The notes: generated by a model not told the origin, from the sequence alone. Positions 1 to 7,681 are shown, counted from the stretch's first letter. The stretch is DNA of 38,041 nt from an uncultured Chitinophagaceae bacterium (GCA_937858715.1 CALLZY010000266.1:1-38041); one strand, 5' to 3'. Numbers and translations: made by a program.

Positions 1-70
1 CCTAACAGATCTAACATCATTTTTTAACCACTTACACACTTTTTTGGATAATACCAAGGGGTTGTTTTTT

Positions 71-110
71 AACCGCAAAGGGCACAAAGTGTTTCGCAAA
101 GGACGCAAAG
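71..110. repeat. CGCAAAG-type interspersed repeat
   Basis: The heptamer CGCAAAG occurs at 74-80, 95-101 and 104-110, with a one-base variant (CACAAAG) at 83-89, so the stretch is a degenerate short tandem array about 40 bp long. From memory, arrays of this kind are scattered through intergenic DNA of Bacteroidota and some other phyla. Short ORFs read across it (44-241 plus, 32-265 minus) look like translated repeat rather than genes. Confidence 0.55.
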
Positions 111-227
111 GGGTGTTGAAGGGGATAAACGGGTTGCTTATGTATGGGGCTGGTAGGACACTGTGGAAGGCTGAACCGTTGTTGTGGTTTTTGGAAAGCT
201 GTAAATTTGGTGATGGGTTGGTGAGAA

Positions 228-515
228 GTGTTGGAGGATGAATTGCCGGTGTACTTGCCGGGCACATGGCTTTGTGAAGGAGACGCCGGGTGGAAAAAAT
301 GGAAAAAATTCTATTTTGAAGGAAGATACTATAATCCTTTAACCCAAGAGTCGTATAATCAACTTAGAAATGCTTTAAAAAATCAAAACAGTTTAGATTA
401 TATATTGGGAAGATATCCACTACCTACATCTGGAGTCGTTATTACAAGCCTGAATATTAAAAAACAATTTTTATATGATAAAAATACTATTTCTTTCTGT
501 TGCTTTATTGATTGA
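228..515 (+). other. doubtful orphan ORF or gene fragment
   Basis: This 95-codon frame starts at a TTG. Its first ~20 codons lie in the GC-rich repeat copy at 256-287, so the N-terminus is probably translated repeat. From about 300 onward the DNA becomes AT-rich and the encoded peptide (for example FEGRYYNPLTQES) looks more protein-like. The frame stops at 515, 41 nt inside the next ORF, which is in another frame. It could be the 5' part of a broken gene continuing in 475-867, with an indel in the A/T runs around 458-472, or chance. I do not recognise a family. Confidence 0.2.
256..287 (+). repeat. degenerate GC-rich repeat, copy 1
   Basis: The copy reads TGCCGGGCACA, 12 nt, then GGAGACGCC. 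It matches, on the opposite strand, the two copies at 933-960 and 1646-1673: the TGCC(G/T)GGCACA core is separated by 12-13 nt from a GGGAG or GGAGA(C/T)G(C) block in all three. The similarity is imperfect, so this is the weakest of the three. Confidence 0.4.
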
Positions 516-867
516 AAACCCGAGGAAATTTTATTCAATTGAAAAGAAAATATCATTCTTAACTGTAACAACCAAGGAGTGGAAACTCAAATTATTTGAT
601 TTGGGAACTTTTTTGATTGACTATAGTTATTCGAACAGTAGAAAAAATATTAAATACAAGCAAATTTGGTCTGGTCATTGGACAAAATCTTTTGATACCC
701 TTAAATTTGAGGTGGAGCAAGGGGTTAATGAGCCGTTTAAAAAAGTAAAATTCATTGAATCAAATTACACCCTTAAAAAAGTTGATGATAATGAGTTCTT
801 TCCAGAAGAAATGAAATATGATTTAAGAACAAACTTAAAAACAGAATCAAATATCAGACAACAATGA
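475..867 (+). CDS. hypothetical protein, AT-rich orphan
   Basis: A 130-residue frame begins at an ATG and ends at TGA 865-867. The N-terminus (MIKILFLSVALLI) is hydrophobic but is followed at once by ENPRKF, so it is not a convincing signal peptide. The rest is rich in Lys, Asn, Phe and Tyr with no motif I recognise. Base composition is clearly more AT-rich than the housekeeping genes to the right, which suggests acquired DNA. The frame is open back to 454, so the true start is uncertain, and it may be the 3' part of a frameshifted gene with 228-515. Copies of a GC-rich repeat lie on both sides (256-287 and 933-960). Confidence 0.35.
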   Translation: MIKILFLSVALLIENPRKFYSIEKKISFLTVTTKEWKLKLFDLGTFLIDYSYSNSRKNIKYKQIWSGHWTKSFDTLKFEVEQGVNEPFKKVKFIESNYTLKKVDDNEFFPEEMKYDLRTNLKTESNIRQQ

Positions 868-932
868 TTACAAGGCTTAGAATTTGTATAAATACATTAA
901 CTCTGCTCTGTATATTCTTTTCGCCCAGGGGG

Positions 933-960
933 CTCCCGTGCTGCGGAGTTGTGCCAGGCA
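933..960 (-). repeat. degenerate GC-rich repeat, copy 2
   Basis: On the plus strand the copy reads CTCCCG, 10 nt, TTGTGCCAGGCA. The copy at 1646-1673 has both blocks identical with the same 10-nt spacing, and 6 of the 10 spacer bases also match (24 of 28 overall). It lies in a GC-rich patch between the AT-rich orphan ORF and the minus-strand lipoprotein gene. Confidence 0.55.
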
Positions 961-1027
961 TGGATGATGAGTCCGCTGCACACAAGGCTGGTTAGTGAGG
1001 CCTGGCCGAGAAGGGAAATAAAACATC

Positions 1028-1567
1028 TTACTTTTTTAGTAAACTAAAAGACCTCATTGAGCAATTAACATCTTCAACATTTTTTGATTCAATAAAAAAC
1101 TCAAAAAGTATTGTGTCTCTTAATGCCACTATTTGCCCCAGCGTTTTTACATTTTCTCTTTTCCTAAATGCTTTCCTCGTTACCACACTCCATCCTTCAG
1201 AAATAAAATCATCTTGGCTGATTATTACATCAGTTGTTTTCTCATTACTATAAGCCCATTTTTGAAATCTCTCTTTAAGCGATTGAATGTCCTTTCTCAT
1301 GGGCATATTCTTAATATTTGAAACCGATAAAAATGCAAAGCCACTACTATCTTTAGAGGCAACGACTCGCCAATAAAAACATGGATCAGAGGGAGACCAA
1401 ATAGTAGTATCGACAATCTTCCATACTCTTGGTAAGGAAATTGACAGTTTCTCTTTCGAATAAAAATCAATTTTTACAAAGTCAGGATTGTTACATTCTC
1501 TACTTCTTTGTGAATCGTTATTGACGCATCCCAAAGCGATAATTGCTAATATTATCATTTTTTTCAT
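1028..1567 (-). CDS. small lipoprotein, possibly PsbP/DcrB-like fold
   Basis: The 179-residue protein begins MKKMIILAIIALGC, a short hydrophobic stretch ending in a lipobox-like ALGC, so it is probably a lipoprotein anchored through Cys14. The mature part has an early ISLPRVWK segment, a central stretch around LKERFQKWA, and alternating hydrophobic strands at the end. That arrangement recalls the PsbP/DcrB/Mog1-type fold seen in many small bacterial lipoproteins; this is inference from pattern only. It stands alone, with no gene within 150 bp on either side, and is flanked on both sides by the GC-rich repeat (933-960 and 1646-1673). The gene is more AT-rich than the core genes. No function can be assigned. 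Confidence 0.6.
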   Translation of the reverse strand: MKKMIILAIIALGCVNNDSQRSRECNNPDFVKIDFYSKEKLSISLPRVWKIVDTTIWSPSDPCFYWRVVASKDSSGFAFLSVSNIKNMPMRKDIQSLKERFQKWAYSNEKTTDVIISQDDFISEGWSVVTRKAFRKRENVKTLGQIVALRDTILFEFFIESKNVEDVNCSMRSFSLLKK

Positions 1568-1645
1568 TCTGATTCAATATTAGTTGTGTTCTTAAAAAAA
1601 ATCGAAAATAATAGCTTTAGTTACGACATTTTTCCGCCTCAGCAT

Positions 1646-1673
1646 CTCCCGAGCTTCTGACTTGTGCCAGGCA
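1646..1673 (-). repeat. degenerate GC-rich repeat, copy 3
   Basis: CTCCCG, 10 nt, TTGTGCCAGGCA on the plus strand, in the same orientation as the copy at 933-960 and 713 bp from it. Together the two bracket the lipoprotein gene 1028-1567. The rest of the 1568-1811 gap holds only this copy and the aldolase terminator. Confidence 0.55.
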
Positions 1674-1760
1674 GGGACACCGGGTTTTATGATTTCTTAC
1701 CTGGAATGAAGTTCCTAAACTTTCTCAATCGAAGCAAGTTTGTCTTCTGGTCAGACCAAA

Positions 1761-1787
1761 GAAAAACCCCGGCACTGGGCCGGGGTT
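1761..1787 (-). terminator. intrinsic terminator of the class I aldolase gene
   Basis: A 9-bp perfect stem (1765-1773 with 1779-1787, core CCCCGGC/GCCGGGG) has a 5-nt loop. Read on the minus strand it is followed by a T-run (the complement of 1762-1766). It lies about 25 nt past the stop codon of the gene at 1812-2885. Confidence 0.85.
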
Positions 1788-1811
1788 AAGATTTATTCTA
1801 TTTATGTTCGC

Positions 1812-2885
1812 CTATGCAATCGTAACATCCTTGTCTAAATATACATCCTGTATGGCATTCAGTATTTCCACACCTTCAGCCATTGGTCTTTGAAAGGCTT
1901 TACGTCCGCTGATAAGGCCCATACCACCTGCCCGTTTGTTCACCACAGCAGTCATTACCGCTTCTGCCATATCGCCTGCGCCTGATGATGCACCACCACT
2001 GTTAATTAAACCGGCACGGCCCATATAACAGTTGGCCACCTGGTAGCGGCACAGGTCAATGGGGTGTTCGGAAGTGAGGTTTTCATAAATGCGTTTGTCG
2101 TTTTTGCCGTAGGCAGATTCTTTGGTGTTCAACGCCAGGTAACCGCCGTTGTTCTCAGGCAATTTTTGTTTGATAATGTCTGCTTCGATGGTTACACCAA
2201 GGTGGTTGGCCTGCCCGGTAAGGTCGGCAGACACATGGTAATCTTTCTCTTTGGTTTTAAATGCCGGGTTGCGCAGGTAGCACCACAGGATGGTTGCCAT
2301 ACCCAGTTCATGTGCCATTTCAAAAGCTTTACTTACTTCCTGGATCTGGCGGGTGGCTTCATCACTACCGAAATAGATAGTGGCACCCACCGCAGCAGCA
2401 CCCAGGTTCCAGCTCTGCTTGATGGAAGCAAACATCACCTGGTCGAACTTATTGGGATAAGTGAGAAACTCGTTGTGGTTCACCTTTACAATGAAAGGAA
2501 TCTTATGTGCATACTTGCGGGCAAGAAAACCCAGACCGCCATAAGTAGTGGCAACGGCATTGCAACCGCCTTCGATAGCAAGCTTTACAATATTCTCCGG
2601 ATCGAAATAGATCGGGTTTTTGGCAAAAGAGGCTCCGCCGCTGTGTTCGATACCCTGGTCAACCGGCAGAATGGAGAGATAGCCGGTATTAGCCAAACGG
2701 CCTTTGCCATACATGGCCTGAAGGTTTCTTAGAACCTGCGGATTACGGTCGCTGGCGGCAAAAATGCGGTCAACGAAATCGGGTCCGGGAAGGTGTAACT
2801 GTTCTTTGGAAATTGTTTTGGATTCATGACTGAGCAAATACTCGGCTTTGTCGCCCAGAAGCTCTGCGGTTTTTTTCACTGGCAT
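1812..2885 (-). CDS. fbaB: class I fructose-bisphosphate aldolase (DhnA/FbaB type)
   Basis: The 357-residue protein matches the DhnA-type class I aldolases, close to the ~350 residues of E. coli FbaB. These enzymes cleave fructose 1,6-bisphosphate to glyceraldehyde 3-phosphate and dihydroxyacetone phosphate (or condense them) through a Schiff-base lysine, with no metal. Visible hallmarks are [10 protein letters not shown] (~75-84), [24 protein letters not shown] and, near the end, the glycine-rich phosphate-binding region with [13 protein letters not shown] and [11 protein letters not shown]. Being cytoplasmic, it has no signal peptide. It sits downstream of a class II aldolase gene on the same strand, but a hairpin terminator lies between them (3001-3027), so it is probably transcribed separately. 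Two unrelated aldolases side by side suggests division of labour between glycolysis and gluconeogenesis or between growth conditions (inference). Confidence 0.93.
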   Translation of the reverse strand: MPVKKTAELLGDKAEYLLSHESKTISKEQLHLPGPDFVDRIFAASDRNPQVLRNLQAMYGKGRLANTGYLSILPVDQGIEHSGGASFAKNPIYFDPENIVKLAIEGGCNAVATTYGGLGFLARKYAHKIPFIVKVNHNEFLTYPNKFDQVMFASIKQSWNLGAAAVGATIYFGSDEATRQIQEVSKAFEMAHELGMATILWCYLRNPAFKTKEKDYHVSADLTGQANHLGVTIEADIIKQKLPENNGGYLALNTKESAYGKNDKRIYENLTSEHPIDLCRYQVANCYMGRAGLINSGGASSGAGDMAEAVMTAVVNKRAGGMGLISGRKAFQRPMAEGVEILNAIQDVYLDKDVTIA

Positions 2886-3000
2886 AATAATCGAAATTTT
2901 ATAAGTTAATAGAGCTTAGTTAAAAACTAAGGGCTAAAGGTAATATGCTTTTGCAGTAGGAGAACCTGACAGATGTCAGCCCGGCTATTGCCAAAAATCA

Positions 3001-3027
3001 AAAAAAGCTGCACTAAGGCAGCTTTTT
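3001..3027 (-). terminator. terminator between the two aldolase genes
   Basis: GCTGC (3007-3011) and GCAGC (3018-3022) form a stem extended by A/T pairs on both sides with a 6-nt loop. A-rich and T-rich flanks make it potentially active in both directions. It lies about 30 nt beyond the stop codon of the minus-strand gene 3053-4120. Confidence 0.8.
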
Positions 3028-3052
3028 CTGTATTTGTATTTGGTGTAAACAA

Positions 3053-4120
3053 TTAAGCGTTCCTGTTGATACAGTTAAGGTCTTCGAAGGCAACTTCGAG
3101 ACGCTTAACGAAAGAGTCTTCGCCTTTGCGTAACCATGCCCTTGGATCGTAGAACTTCTTGTTAGGCTTGTCTTCTCCTTCAGGATTGCCAAGCTGGCCC
3201 TGCAGGTAAGCTTCGTTCTTTTTGTAGTAGTTAAGCACACCTTCCCAGAAAGCCCACTGCATGTCGGTATCAATATTCATTTTGATAGCGCCGTAGCCGA
3301 TAGCTTCCCTTATCTGATGCTGAGGAGAACCACTGCCACCGTGGAATACGAAGTACACCGGTTTAGGACCAGTGCCAAATTTTTTCTGAATGTACTCCTG
3401 GCTGTTGTTAAGGATAACAGGGCGGAGTTCCACATTGCCTGGTTTATACACACCGTGCACATTACCAAATGCAGCAGCAACTGTAAAGAGTTCGCCAACC
3501 TTGCTCAGTTCTTCATAAGCATAAGCCACATCTTCAGGCTGGGTATAGAGCCTTGAGTTGTCAACGCCGGTATTGTCCACACCGTCTTCCTCACCACCGG
3601 TAACACCGAGTTCGATTTCGATACTCATGCCCAGGGGTTTCATTCTTTTAAAGAACTCAACAGAAGTGGCAACGTTTTCTGCGATTGGTTCTTCGCTCAG
3701 GTCGAGCATATGTGAACTGAAAAGGGGTTGTCCTTTTTCTTTATAGAATTTTTCACCTGCATCAAGCAAACCACTTATCCAGGGCAGCCATTTTTTTGCA
3801 GCATGGTCGGTATGGATAACAACCGGCACACCGTAGTATTTGGCCACTTCGTGGATGTGCAAAGCGCCGGAGATACCACCAATGATGTTGGCTTCCATAT
3901 TCGGGTTAGGCATTCCTTTGCCGGCTATAAACTGTGCGCCACCGTTTGAAAACTGGATGATTACAGGAGAGTTAACCTTGGCAGCCGTTTCTAAAGTGGC
4001 ATTGATTGAATCATGACCTACGGTGTTAACGGCAGGTAAGGCGAAATTGTTTTCAATAGCATCGTTGTAAAGTGCTTTCAGTTCATCACCAAAGAGCACA
4101 CCAGCCCTGTACTTTTTCAT
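3053..4120 (-). CDS. fbaA: class II fructose-bisphosphate aldolase
   Basis: The 355-residue protein is a class II, zinc-dependent aldolase of the FbaA type (E. coli FbaA is ~359 residues) and catalyses the central aldol step of glycolysis and gluconeogenesis in the cytoplasm. HTDHAAKKW near residue 103 carries the catalytic Asp105 and zinc ligand His106. IEIELGVTGGEEDGVDN supplies the acidic zinc/substrate region, FHGGSGSP the later zinc-histidine and phosphate loop, and IKMNIDTDMQWA the C-terminal phosphate-binding strand. All key elements are present. The start is the ATG at 4118-4120. A TATCTTCG element on the minus strand (4187-4180) is a possible promoter -7 box. The neighbouring gene on the same strand is the unrelated class I aldolase. 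Confidence 0.94.
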   Translation of the reverse strand: MKKYRAGVLFGDELKALYNDAIENNFALPAVNTVGHDSINATLETAAKVNSPVIIQFSNGGAQFIAGKGMPNPNMEANIIGGISGALHIHEVAKYYGVPVVIHTDHAAKKWLPWISGLLDAGEKFYKEKGQPLFSSHMLDLSEEPIAENVATSVEFFKRMKPLGMSIEIELGVTGGEEDGVDNTGVDNSRLYTQPEDVAYAYEELSKVGELFTVAAAFGNVHGVYKPGNVELRPVILNNSQEYIQKKFGTGPKPVYFVFHGGSGSPQHQIREAIGYGAIKMNIDTDMQWAFWEGVLNYYKKNEAYLQGQLGNPEGEDKPNKKFYDPRAWLRKGEDSFVKRLEVAFEDLNCINRNA

Positions 4121-4179
4121 TTTGAAGTTTTTAAAAAGTGATTAAATGCTTTTCAGCAGGCAAGTTTCGTTAGCGGCGG

Positions 4180-4187
4180 CGAAGATA
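4180..4187 (-). promoter_or_regulatory. possible -7 box (TATCTTCG) of the class II aldolase gene
   Basis: On the minus strand the sequence is TATCTTCG, one base away from the Bacteroidota TAnnTTTG consensus, about 60 nt upstream of the start codon. The same TAnnTTCG variant occurs before the genes at 29324 and 33340. No clear -33 element was seen. Confidence 0.4.
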
Positions 4188-4248
4188 TAAGATTCCTGAA
4201 ATTAGGGGAACTGAGATTTGTCAATAACAGGGCAAACGCATCTAAATA

Positions 4249-4355
4249 CGACGAATTTGGACACGGATGGCACGGATTGGATAGATCTACACGGAATTTT
4301 ATGGTTTAGACAAATGATAATACCAGATTTTATGTGGTTAATTATGGATGAACAC
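4249..4355. repeat. CACGGAT-type interspersed repeat
   Basis: The motif CACGGA(T) recurs at about 4262, 4270, 4291 and 4353, in a layout (ACACGGATGGCACGGATTGG) that I associate with repeats scattered in intergenic DNA of Bacteroidota and related phyla (from memory). It fills the left half of the 377-bp gap between the class II aldolase and the next minus-strand gene. I see no credible gene there. Confidence 0.5.
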
Positions 4356-4360
4356 GGATA

Positions 4361-4437
4361 ATCCGCCTTCGGCGGATGCCGGATGACAAAACCAATCCAA
4401 CCCGATAGCTATCGGGTTATTCGCCCCAGGCGAATAA
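4361..4437. repeat. cluster of three palindromes
   Basis: Three different inverted repeats lie almost end to end. At 4361-4377 a 7-bp stem ATCCGCC/GGCGGAT has a 3-nt loop. At 4399-4418 there is a perfect 20-bp palindrome without a loop (CCCGATAGCTATCGGG core). At 4417-4437 a 9-bp stem TTATTCGCC/GGCGAATAA has a 3-nt loop. They sit 60 to 140 bp downstream of the minus-strand gene 4498-5604, where they could act as terminators or mRNA 3'-end stabilisers, but none has a strong T-run. REP-like mobile elements are the likelier reading. Confidence 0.65.
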
Positions 4438-4497
4438 TATCCGTATGTTCTGTCTCACAATATTTATTTAGGTGCGTTTGCCCTGTTGTTAATAGTT

Positions 4498-5604
4498 TCA
4501 GCGCTTCCTTTTGCCTACATTCCGCTTTACCAGTTTCAAATTGCTGCGGAGTGTCTGGTTCATATGCGTTTTTACCACATCGCCCATGGATTTGCATTTG
4601 TCGTAGGCTGTTGTCTGCATGTATTCGTTCAGCTCTTTTTTCAGTTGCTCCACTTTTGCCACAGGGGCGATAGTGTCTAAGTGCATGTTATCCAGCAGGT
4701 CTTTAATACGATAACGGGCTGTGGCCAGCCTGAAGGTAATCAATGTCCGCTCTTCGGCCTGGTATTGGAGAATTGACTCTTTATTAAGGAGCCGCAGTGC
4801 AAGATCGACAAAGGGGAAGTTTTCTTTAAAAAATTGCGGCAGGTAGAGGTTTTTCCGGCCTTCGTATGATTGCTGGTCAAAATCGATGCTGCGGACACGG
4901 TATTGATAATCTTCAATATCGGGGGTGATGTTGATAATAAAATTGTAGCTGCGCATGTCGCCCAGCAGGCGGACGAAACAGCGTTCATTGAACTTGACAA
5001 ACTCTTTTGCAAGCCTGATTTGGTTGGTTTCAGGTGCGTTGAGCATTTGTGCGGCAAAAATATCGCCGGGTATGCCGGGAATATGCTCTTCCACTAATGT
5101 GTTCTGATCGGTAAAGAATGTAACCCGGTTAGGGGAGAGGATATGCTCCAGTTCCAGGCCGTAGATGCGGGAGGCATCGGCAATCTTAATATAATAATGG
5201 TCGTAGTTGTCGTTGAACTTGTTTACGATACGGATGCGGAAAGGGTGGGAGTTGCCAAAGGTGCAGTAGTCAACCCTGGCCACATCGAGGTGGCTGATGA
5301 AACTGAAGTCGCCTTCGGTTTTGAGGATGGCATAAATTTTTACAAGGCCATCACGAAGATATTCCCAGTCACGGCTGTCGTACGATACTTTTTCCCAGGC
5401 AGTGAAATGGCCGTTCTTGTCTTTCAGCGGAACAGACCATGTATAATGCAGCAGGTTGCTGTAGCTAACGGGCAGGTGAACTTCACGACCATGTGACTTG
5501 AGGTAAACCCTCAATCCGTCGCTGACAGGATACATGGGCTTCTTTCTCGAAGGTTTGTCACCTTCGTTTTTTTCTCTGTCGTTATAGTTTTCGGTGAATT
5601 TCAC
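4498..5604 (-). CDS. conserved-looking protein, possible divergent kinase fold
   Basis: The 368-residue soluble protein starts at a GTG (5602-5604), with an ATG alternative at residue 24. I cannot name its family. Several segments fall in the order expected of a protein-kinase-like fold: a lysine strand (YYIKIAD, Lys140), a hinge-like LVEEHIPG (~170-177), a catalytic-loop-like LGDMRSYNF (Gly215, Asp216, Asn221), and a metal-loop-like RSIDFDQ (Asp241). The GD...N...DFD arrangement resembles HipA/CotH/RIO-type kinases, but the glycine-rich loop is not obvious, so this is a hypothesis. The C-terminus (~300-368) is helical and strongly basic, ending in KRNVGKRKR. It lies 55 bp downstream of the ABC-F gene on the same strand and may be co-transcribed with it. 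Confidence 0.65.
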   Translation of the reverse strand: MKFTENYNDREKNEGDKPSRKKPMYPVSDGLRVYLKSHGREVHLPVSYSNLLHYTWSVPLKDKNGHFTAWEKVSYDSRDWEYLRDGLVKIYAILKTEGDFSFISHLDVARVDYCTFGNSHPFRIRIVNKFNDNYDHYYIKIADASRIYGLELEHILSPNRVTFFTDQNTLVEEHIPGIPGDIFAAQMLNAPETNQIRLAKEFVKFNERCFVRLLGDMRSYNFIINITPDIEDYQYRVRSIDFDQQSYEGRKNLYLPQFFKENFPFVDLALRLLNKESILQYQAEERTLITFRLATARYRIKDLLDNMHLDTIAPVAKVEQLKKELNEYMQTTAYDKCKSMGDVVKTHMNQTLRSNLKLVKRNVGKRKR

Positions 5605-5659
5605 GGGGCGGAAGTTAGTAAAAAATGCTGTTGACTTCTTTAATAATGGCCGGAGAAGG

Positions 5660-7636
5660 TTATCCTTCGAGTTCCATTATTTTTTCAAATATTTTTTCAT
5701 ATTCAGTATTTGCCTGTGCCAGTTTTTCCGTAACCGCTTTGTACTCTTTCTCCGTATTCAGAAATTTATCTTTATCGCTGTAAGTGGCCGGGTCGGCAAG
5801 CAAAGCTTCTTTTTTTGTTTTTTCTTCAGAAAGAACGGCAATATTCTGCTCCAGTTGCTGAAATTGCTTCTGCAGTTTTTGCATTTCTTTCTTTTGTTCT
5901 TTAGCCCCTCTGCCCGCCGAAATGGGGTTCTGGTTTCCTTCGGTTTTGATTTGTTCTTTTTTCTGCTCGGGCTTTGCAGTTGGCTGGGGTTCAACTGGTA
6001 TGTTTTCCTGCACTTTTGAAGCTGCAATTTCAGCCTTTGCCATTCGTTCCTTCCAGGCTACCCATTCCTCATAGCCACCTTTAAACTCCTTTATTTCCTG
6101 GTCAACTATTTCCCAGATTTTGTTGGCTGTTTTAGCAACAAAGTACCGGTCGTGACTCACAAGAATCATTGTTCCTTCATATTTATTGAGGGCTTCAATC
6201 AGCAGGTCGCAACTATGCATATCGAGGTGGTTGGTAGGCTCGTCAAGCATCAGGAAATTGGCCTTGCTTACGATAACCTTTGCCAACGCCACCCTGGCTT
6301 TTTCACCGCCGCTCAGGATTTTTATTTTCTTATCGGCATCATCGCCGCTGAAAAGGAAGCATCCAAGAAGAGAACGCAGTTCCAGTTCCGTCATCTGGCT
6401 GCCACATCCTTTCATTTCATCAATAACGGTATTGTTTATATCGAGGGCTTCCAACTGGTGCTGGGCATAAAAACTCTCATCCACATTATGGCCCCATTTC
6501 CTTTCACCCGTCATGGGTTCTGTTCCGGCAATCATGCGCAACAGGGTGGATTTGCCCTTACCATTTGCCCCTATAAGTGCAATTTTATCACCCCTTTCAA
6601 TTTCAGCAGTCCCGTTTTTAATAATGACATTGTCCCCAAATGCTTTTCCGGCATGTTTCAATTCAACCAGCACTTTGCCCGGCGTTTTATCAACCCTGAA
6701 ATTGATCCGCATATTGGGACGGATCATTTCCGCATCTTCAATCCGCTCCAGTTTATCTAATTTCTTCATCAGGCTTTGTGCCATGGCAGCTTTGCTGGCT
6801 TTTGCCCTGAACCGTTCAATCAGCCTTTCATTCTGGCGTATATAATCCTGCTGGTTTTCATAAGCCTTCTGCTGCATCTCAATGCGGATGGCTTTCTCCT
6901 TTTCGTAATAATCGTAATTGCCTGTATAGATATGTATTTGCTGCTGGTACACTTCTACAATTTTTGTCACCATCCGGTTCAGGAAGTATTTGTCGTGACT
7001 TACGATAACCACCGACCCCTGGTAATGCTGCAAATATTTTTCCAGCCATTCTATTGAAGGGAGATCGAGGTGGTTGGTAGGTTCATCAAGCAAAAGCAGG
7101 TCGGGCTGCTGCAGAATCATTTTTGCCAGCAGCACCCGCATCCGCCAGCCGCCGCTAAATTCCTTATAAGGCCTTTTTAAATCTGAATTGGAAAATCCAA
7201 GTCCCTGCAAAACTTCCTCTGTGCGGTGATGAATGTTATAACCTCCAAGAGTTTCCAGTTCATGCAGTTTATCGCTGTATTCATGAAGTATTTTCTCATC
7301 ACCGGTTTTCTCCAGCTCCTTTCCTAATTCTTCAATTTCTTTCTCAAGTTGTAAAACCTTTTCAAAAGCCGATAGAGCCACTTCGAGAATGGAGTCATTG
7401 GTATCAAAGCTCAGCAAATCCTGGTGCAGATAGCCAATAGAGGTGCTGCGGCTTCTTTCCACAGTTCCATTTGATGGCTGATATTCGCCAACGAGCAGTT
7501 TTAGTAAAGTGGATTTACCCGTTCCATTGTAACCAATAAGGCCAATTCTTTCTCCGGGCTGTATATGCCAGGTGGCATCTTCCACGATTACTCTTGCGCC
7601 AAATTCGAATGTTATATTTTGAAGTCCTGCCAGCAT
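5660..7636 (-). CDS. ABC-F family ATPase (Uup-like)
   Basis: The 658-residue cytoplasmic protein has two ABC ATPase domains and no membrane segments, which places it in the ABC-F class of ribosome-associated ATPases. Domain 1 has Walker A GYNGTGKS (35-42), signature SGGWR (161-165) and Walker B/D-loop LLLDEPTNHLD (~181-191). Domain 2 has Walker A GANGKGKS (356-363), signature LSGGEKARV and FLMLDEPTNHLD. Between the two domains is the helical linker (~240-300) that in ABC-F proteins reaches toward the peptidyl-tRNA site. The last ~85 residues form a charged coiled coil, as in Uup-type members. A proline/glutamine-rich spacer precedes it. Whether the role is translation-factor-like or antibiotic resistance cannot be told from the sequence. 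A minus-strand TATTTTTG at 7681-7674 is the likely -7 box. Confidence 0.92.
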   Translation of the reverse strand: MLAGLQNITFEFGARVIVEDATWHIQPGERIGLIGYNGTGKSTLLKLLVGEYQPSNGTVERSRSTSIGYLHQDLLSFDTNDSILEVALSAFEKVLQLEKEIEELGKELEKTGDEKILHEYSDKLHELETLGGYNIHHRTEEVLQGLGFSNSDLKRPYKEFSGGWRMRVLLAKMILQQPDLLLLDEPTNHLDLPSIEWLEKYLQHYQGSVVIVSHDKYFLNRMVTKIVEVYQQQIHIYTGNYDYYEKEKAIRIEMQQKAYENQQDYIRQNERLIERFRAKASKAAMAQSLMKKLDKLERIEDAEMIRPNMRINFRVDKTPGKVLVELKHAGKAFGDNVIIKNGTAEIERGDKIALIGANGKGKSTLLRMIAGTEPMTGERKWGHNVDESFYAQHQLEALDINNTVIDEMKGCGSQMTELELRSLLGCFLFSGDDADKKIKILSGGEKARVALAKVIVSKANFLMLDEPTNHLDMHSCDLLIEALNKYEGTMILVSHDRYFVAKTANKIWEIVDQEIKEFKGGYEEWVAWKERMAKAEIAASKVQENIPVEPQPTAKPEQKKEQIKTEGNQNPISAGRGAKEQKKEMQKLQKQFQQLEQNIAVLSEEKTKKEALLADPATYSDKDKFLNTEKEYKAVTEKLAQANTEYEKIFEKIMELEG

Positions 7637-7673
7637 AGTTGTGAATAGTTATCAGCTATTTTTTAACAATTCG

Positions 7674-7681
7674 CAAAAATA
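7674..7681 (-). promoter_or_regulatory. -7 box (TATTTTTG) of the ABC-F gene
   Basis: On the minus strand TATTTTTG fits TAnnTTTG exactly, 37 nt before the start codon. It faces the plus-strand box at 7711-7718, so the two genes are divergently transcribed from a ~110-bp region. Confidence 0.5.

Noticed and set aside
44-241. 65-codon ORF over the CGCAAAG array
   Set aside because: It is mostly translated repeat with unusual composition, and an antisense ORF of similar size exists over the same DNA.
2064-2732. 222-codon open frame on the plus strand
   Set aside because: Lies wholly antisense to the class I aldolase gene, whose family match is clear; it has no recognisable product and no promoter.
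2966-2979. CTGACA-GA-TGTCAG palindrome upstream of the class I aldolase gene, sharing CAGATGTCAG with 18145-18154
   Set aside because: A ten-base match is short enough to be chance, and the surroundings of the two sites differ.
6152-6760. 202-codon open frame on the plus strand
   Set aside because: Antisense shadow of the second ATPase domain of the ABC-F gene.
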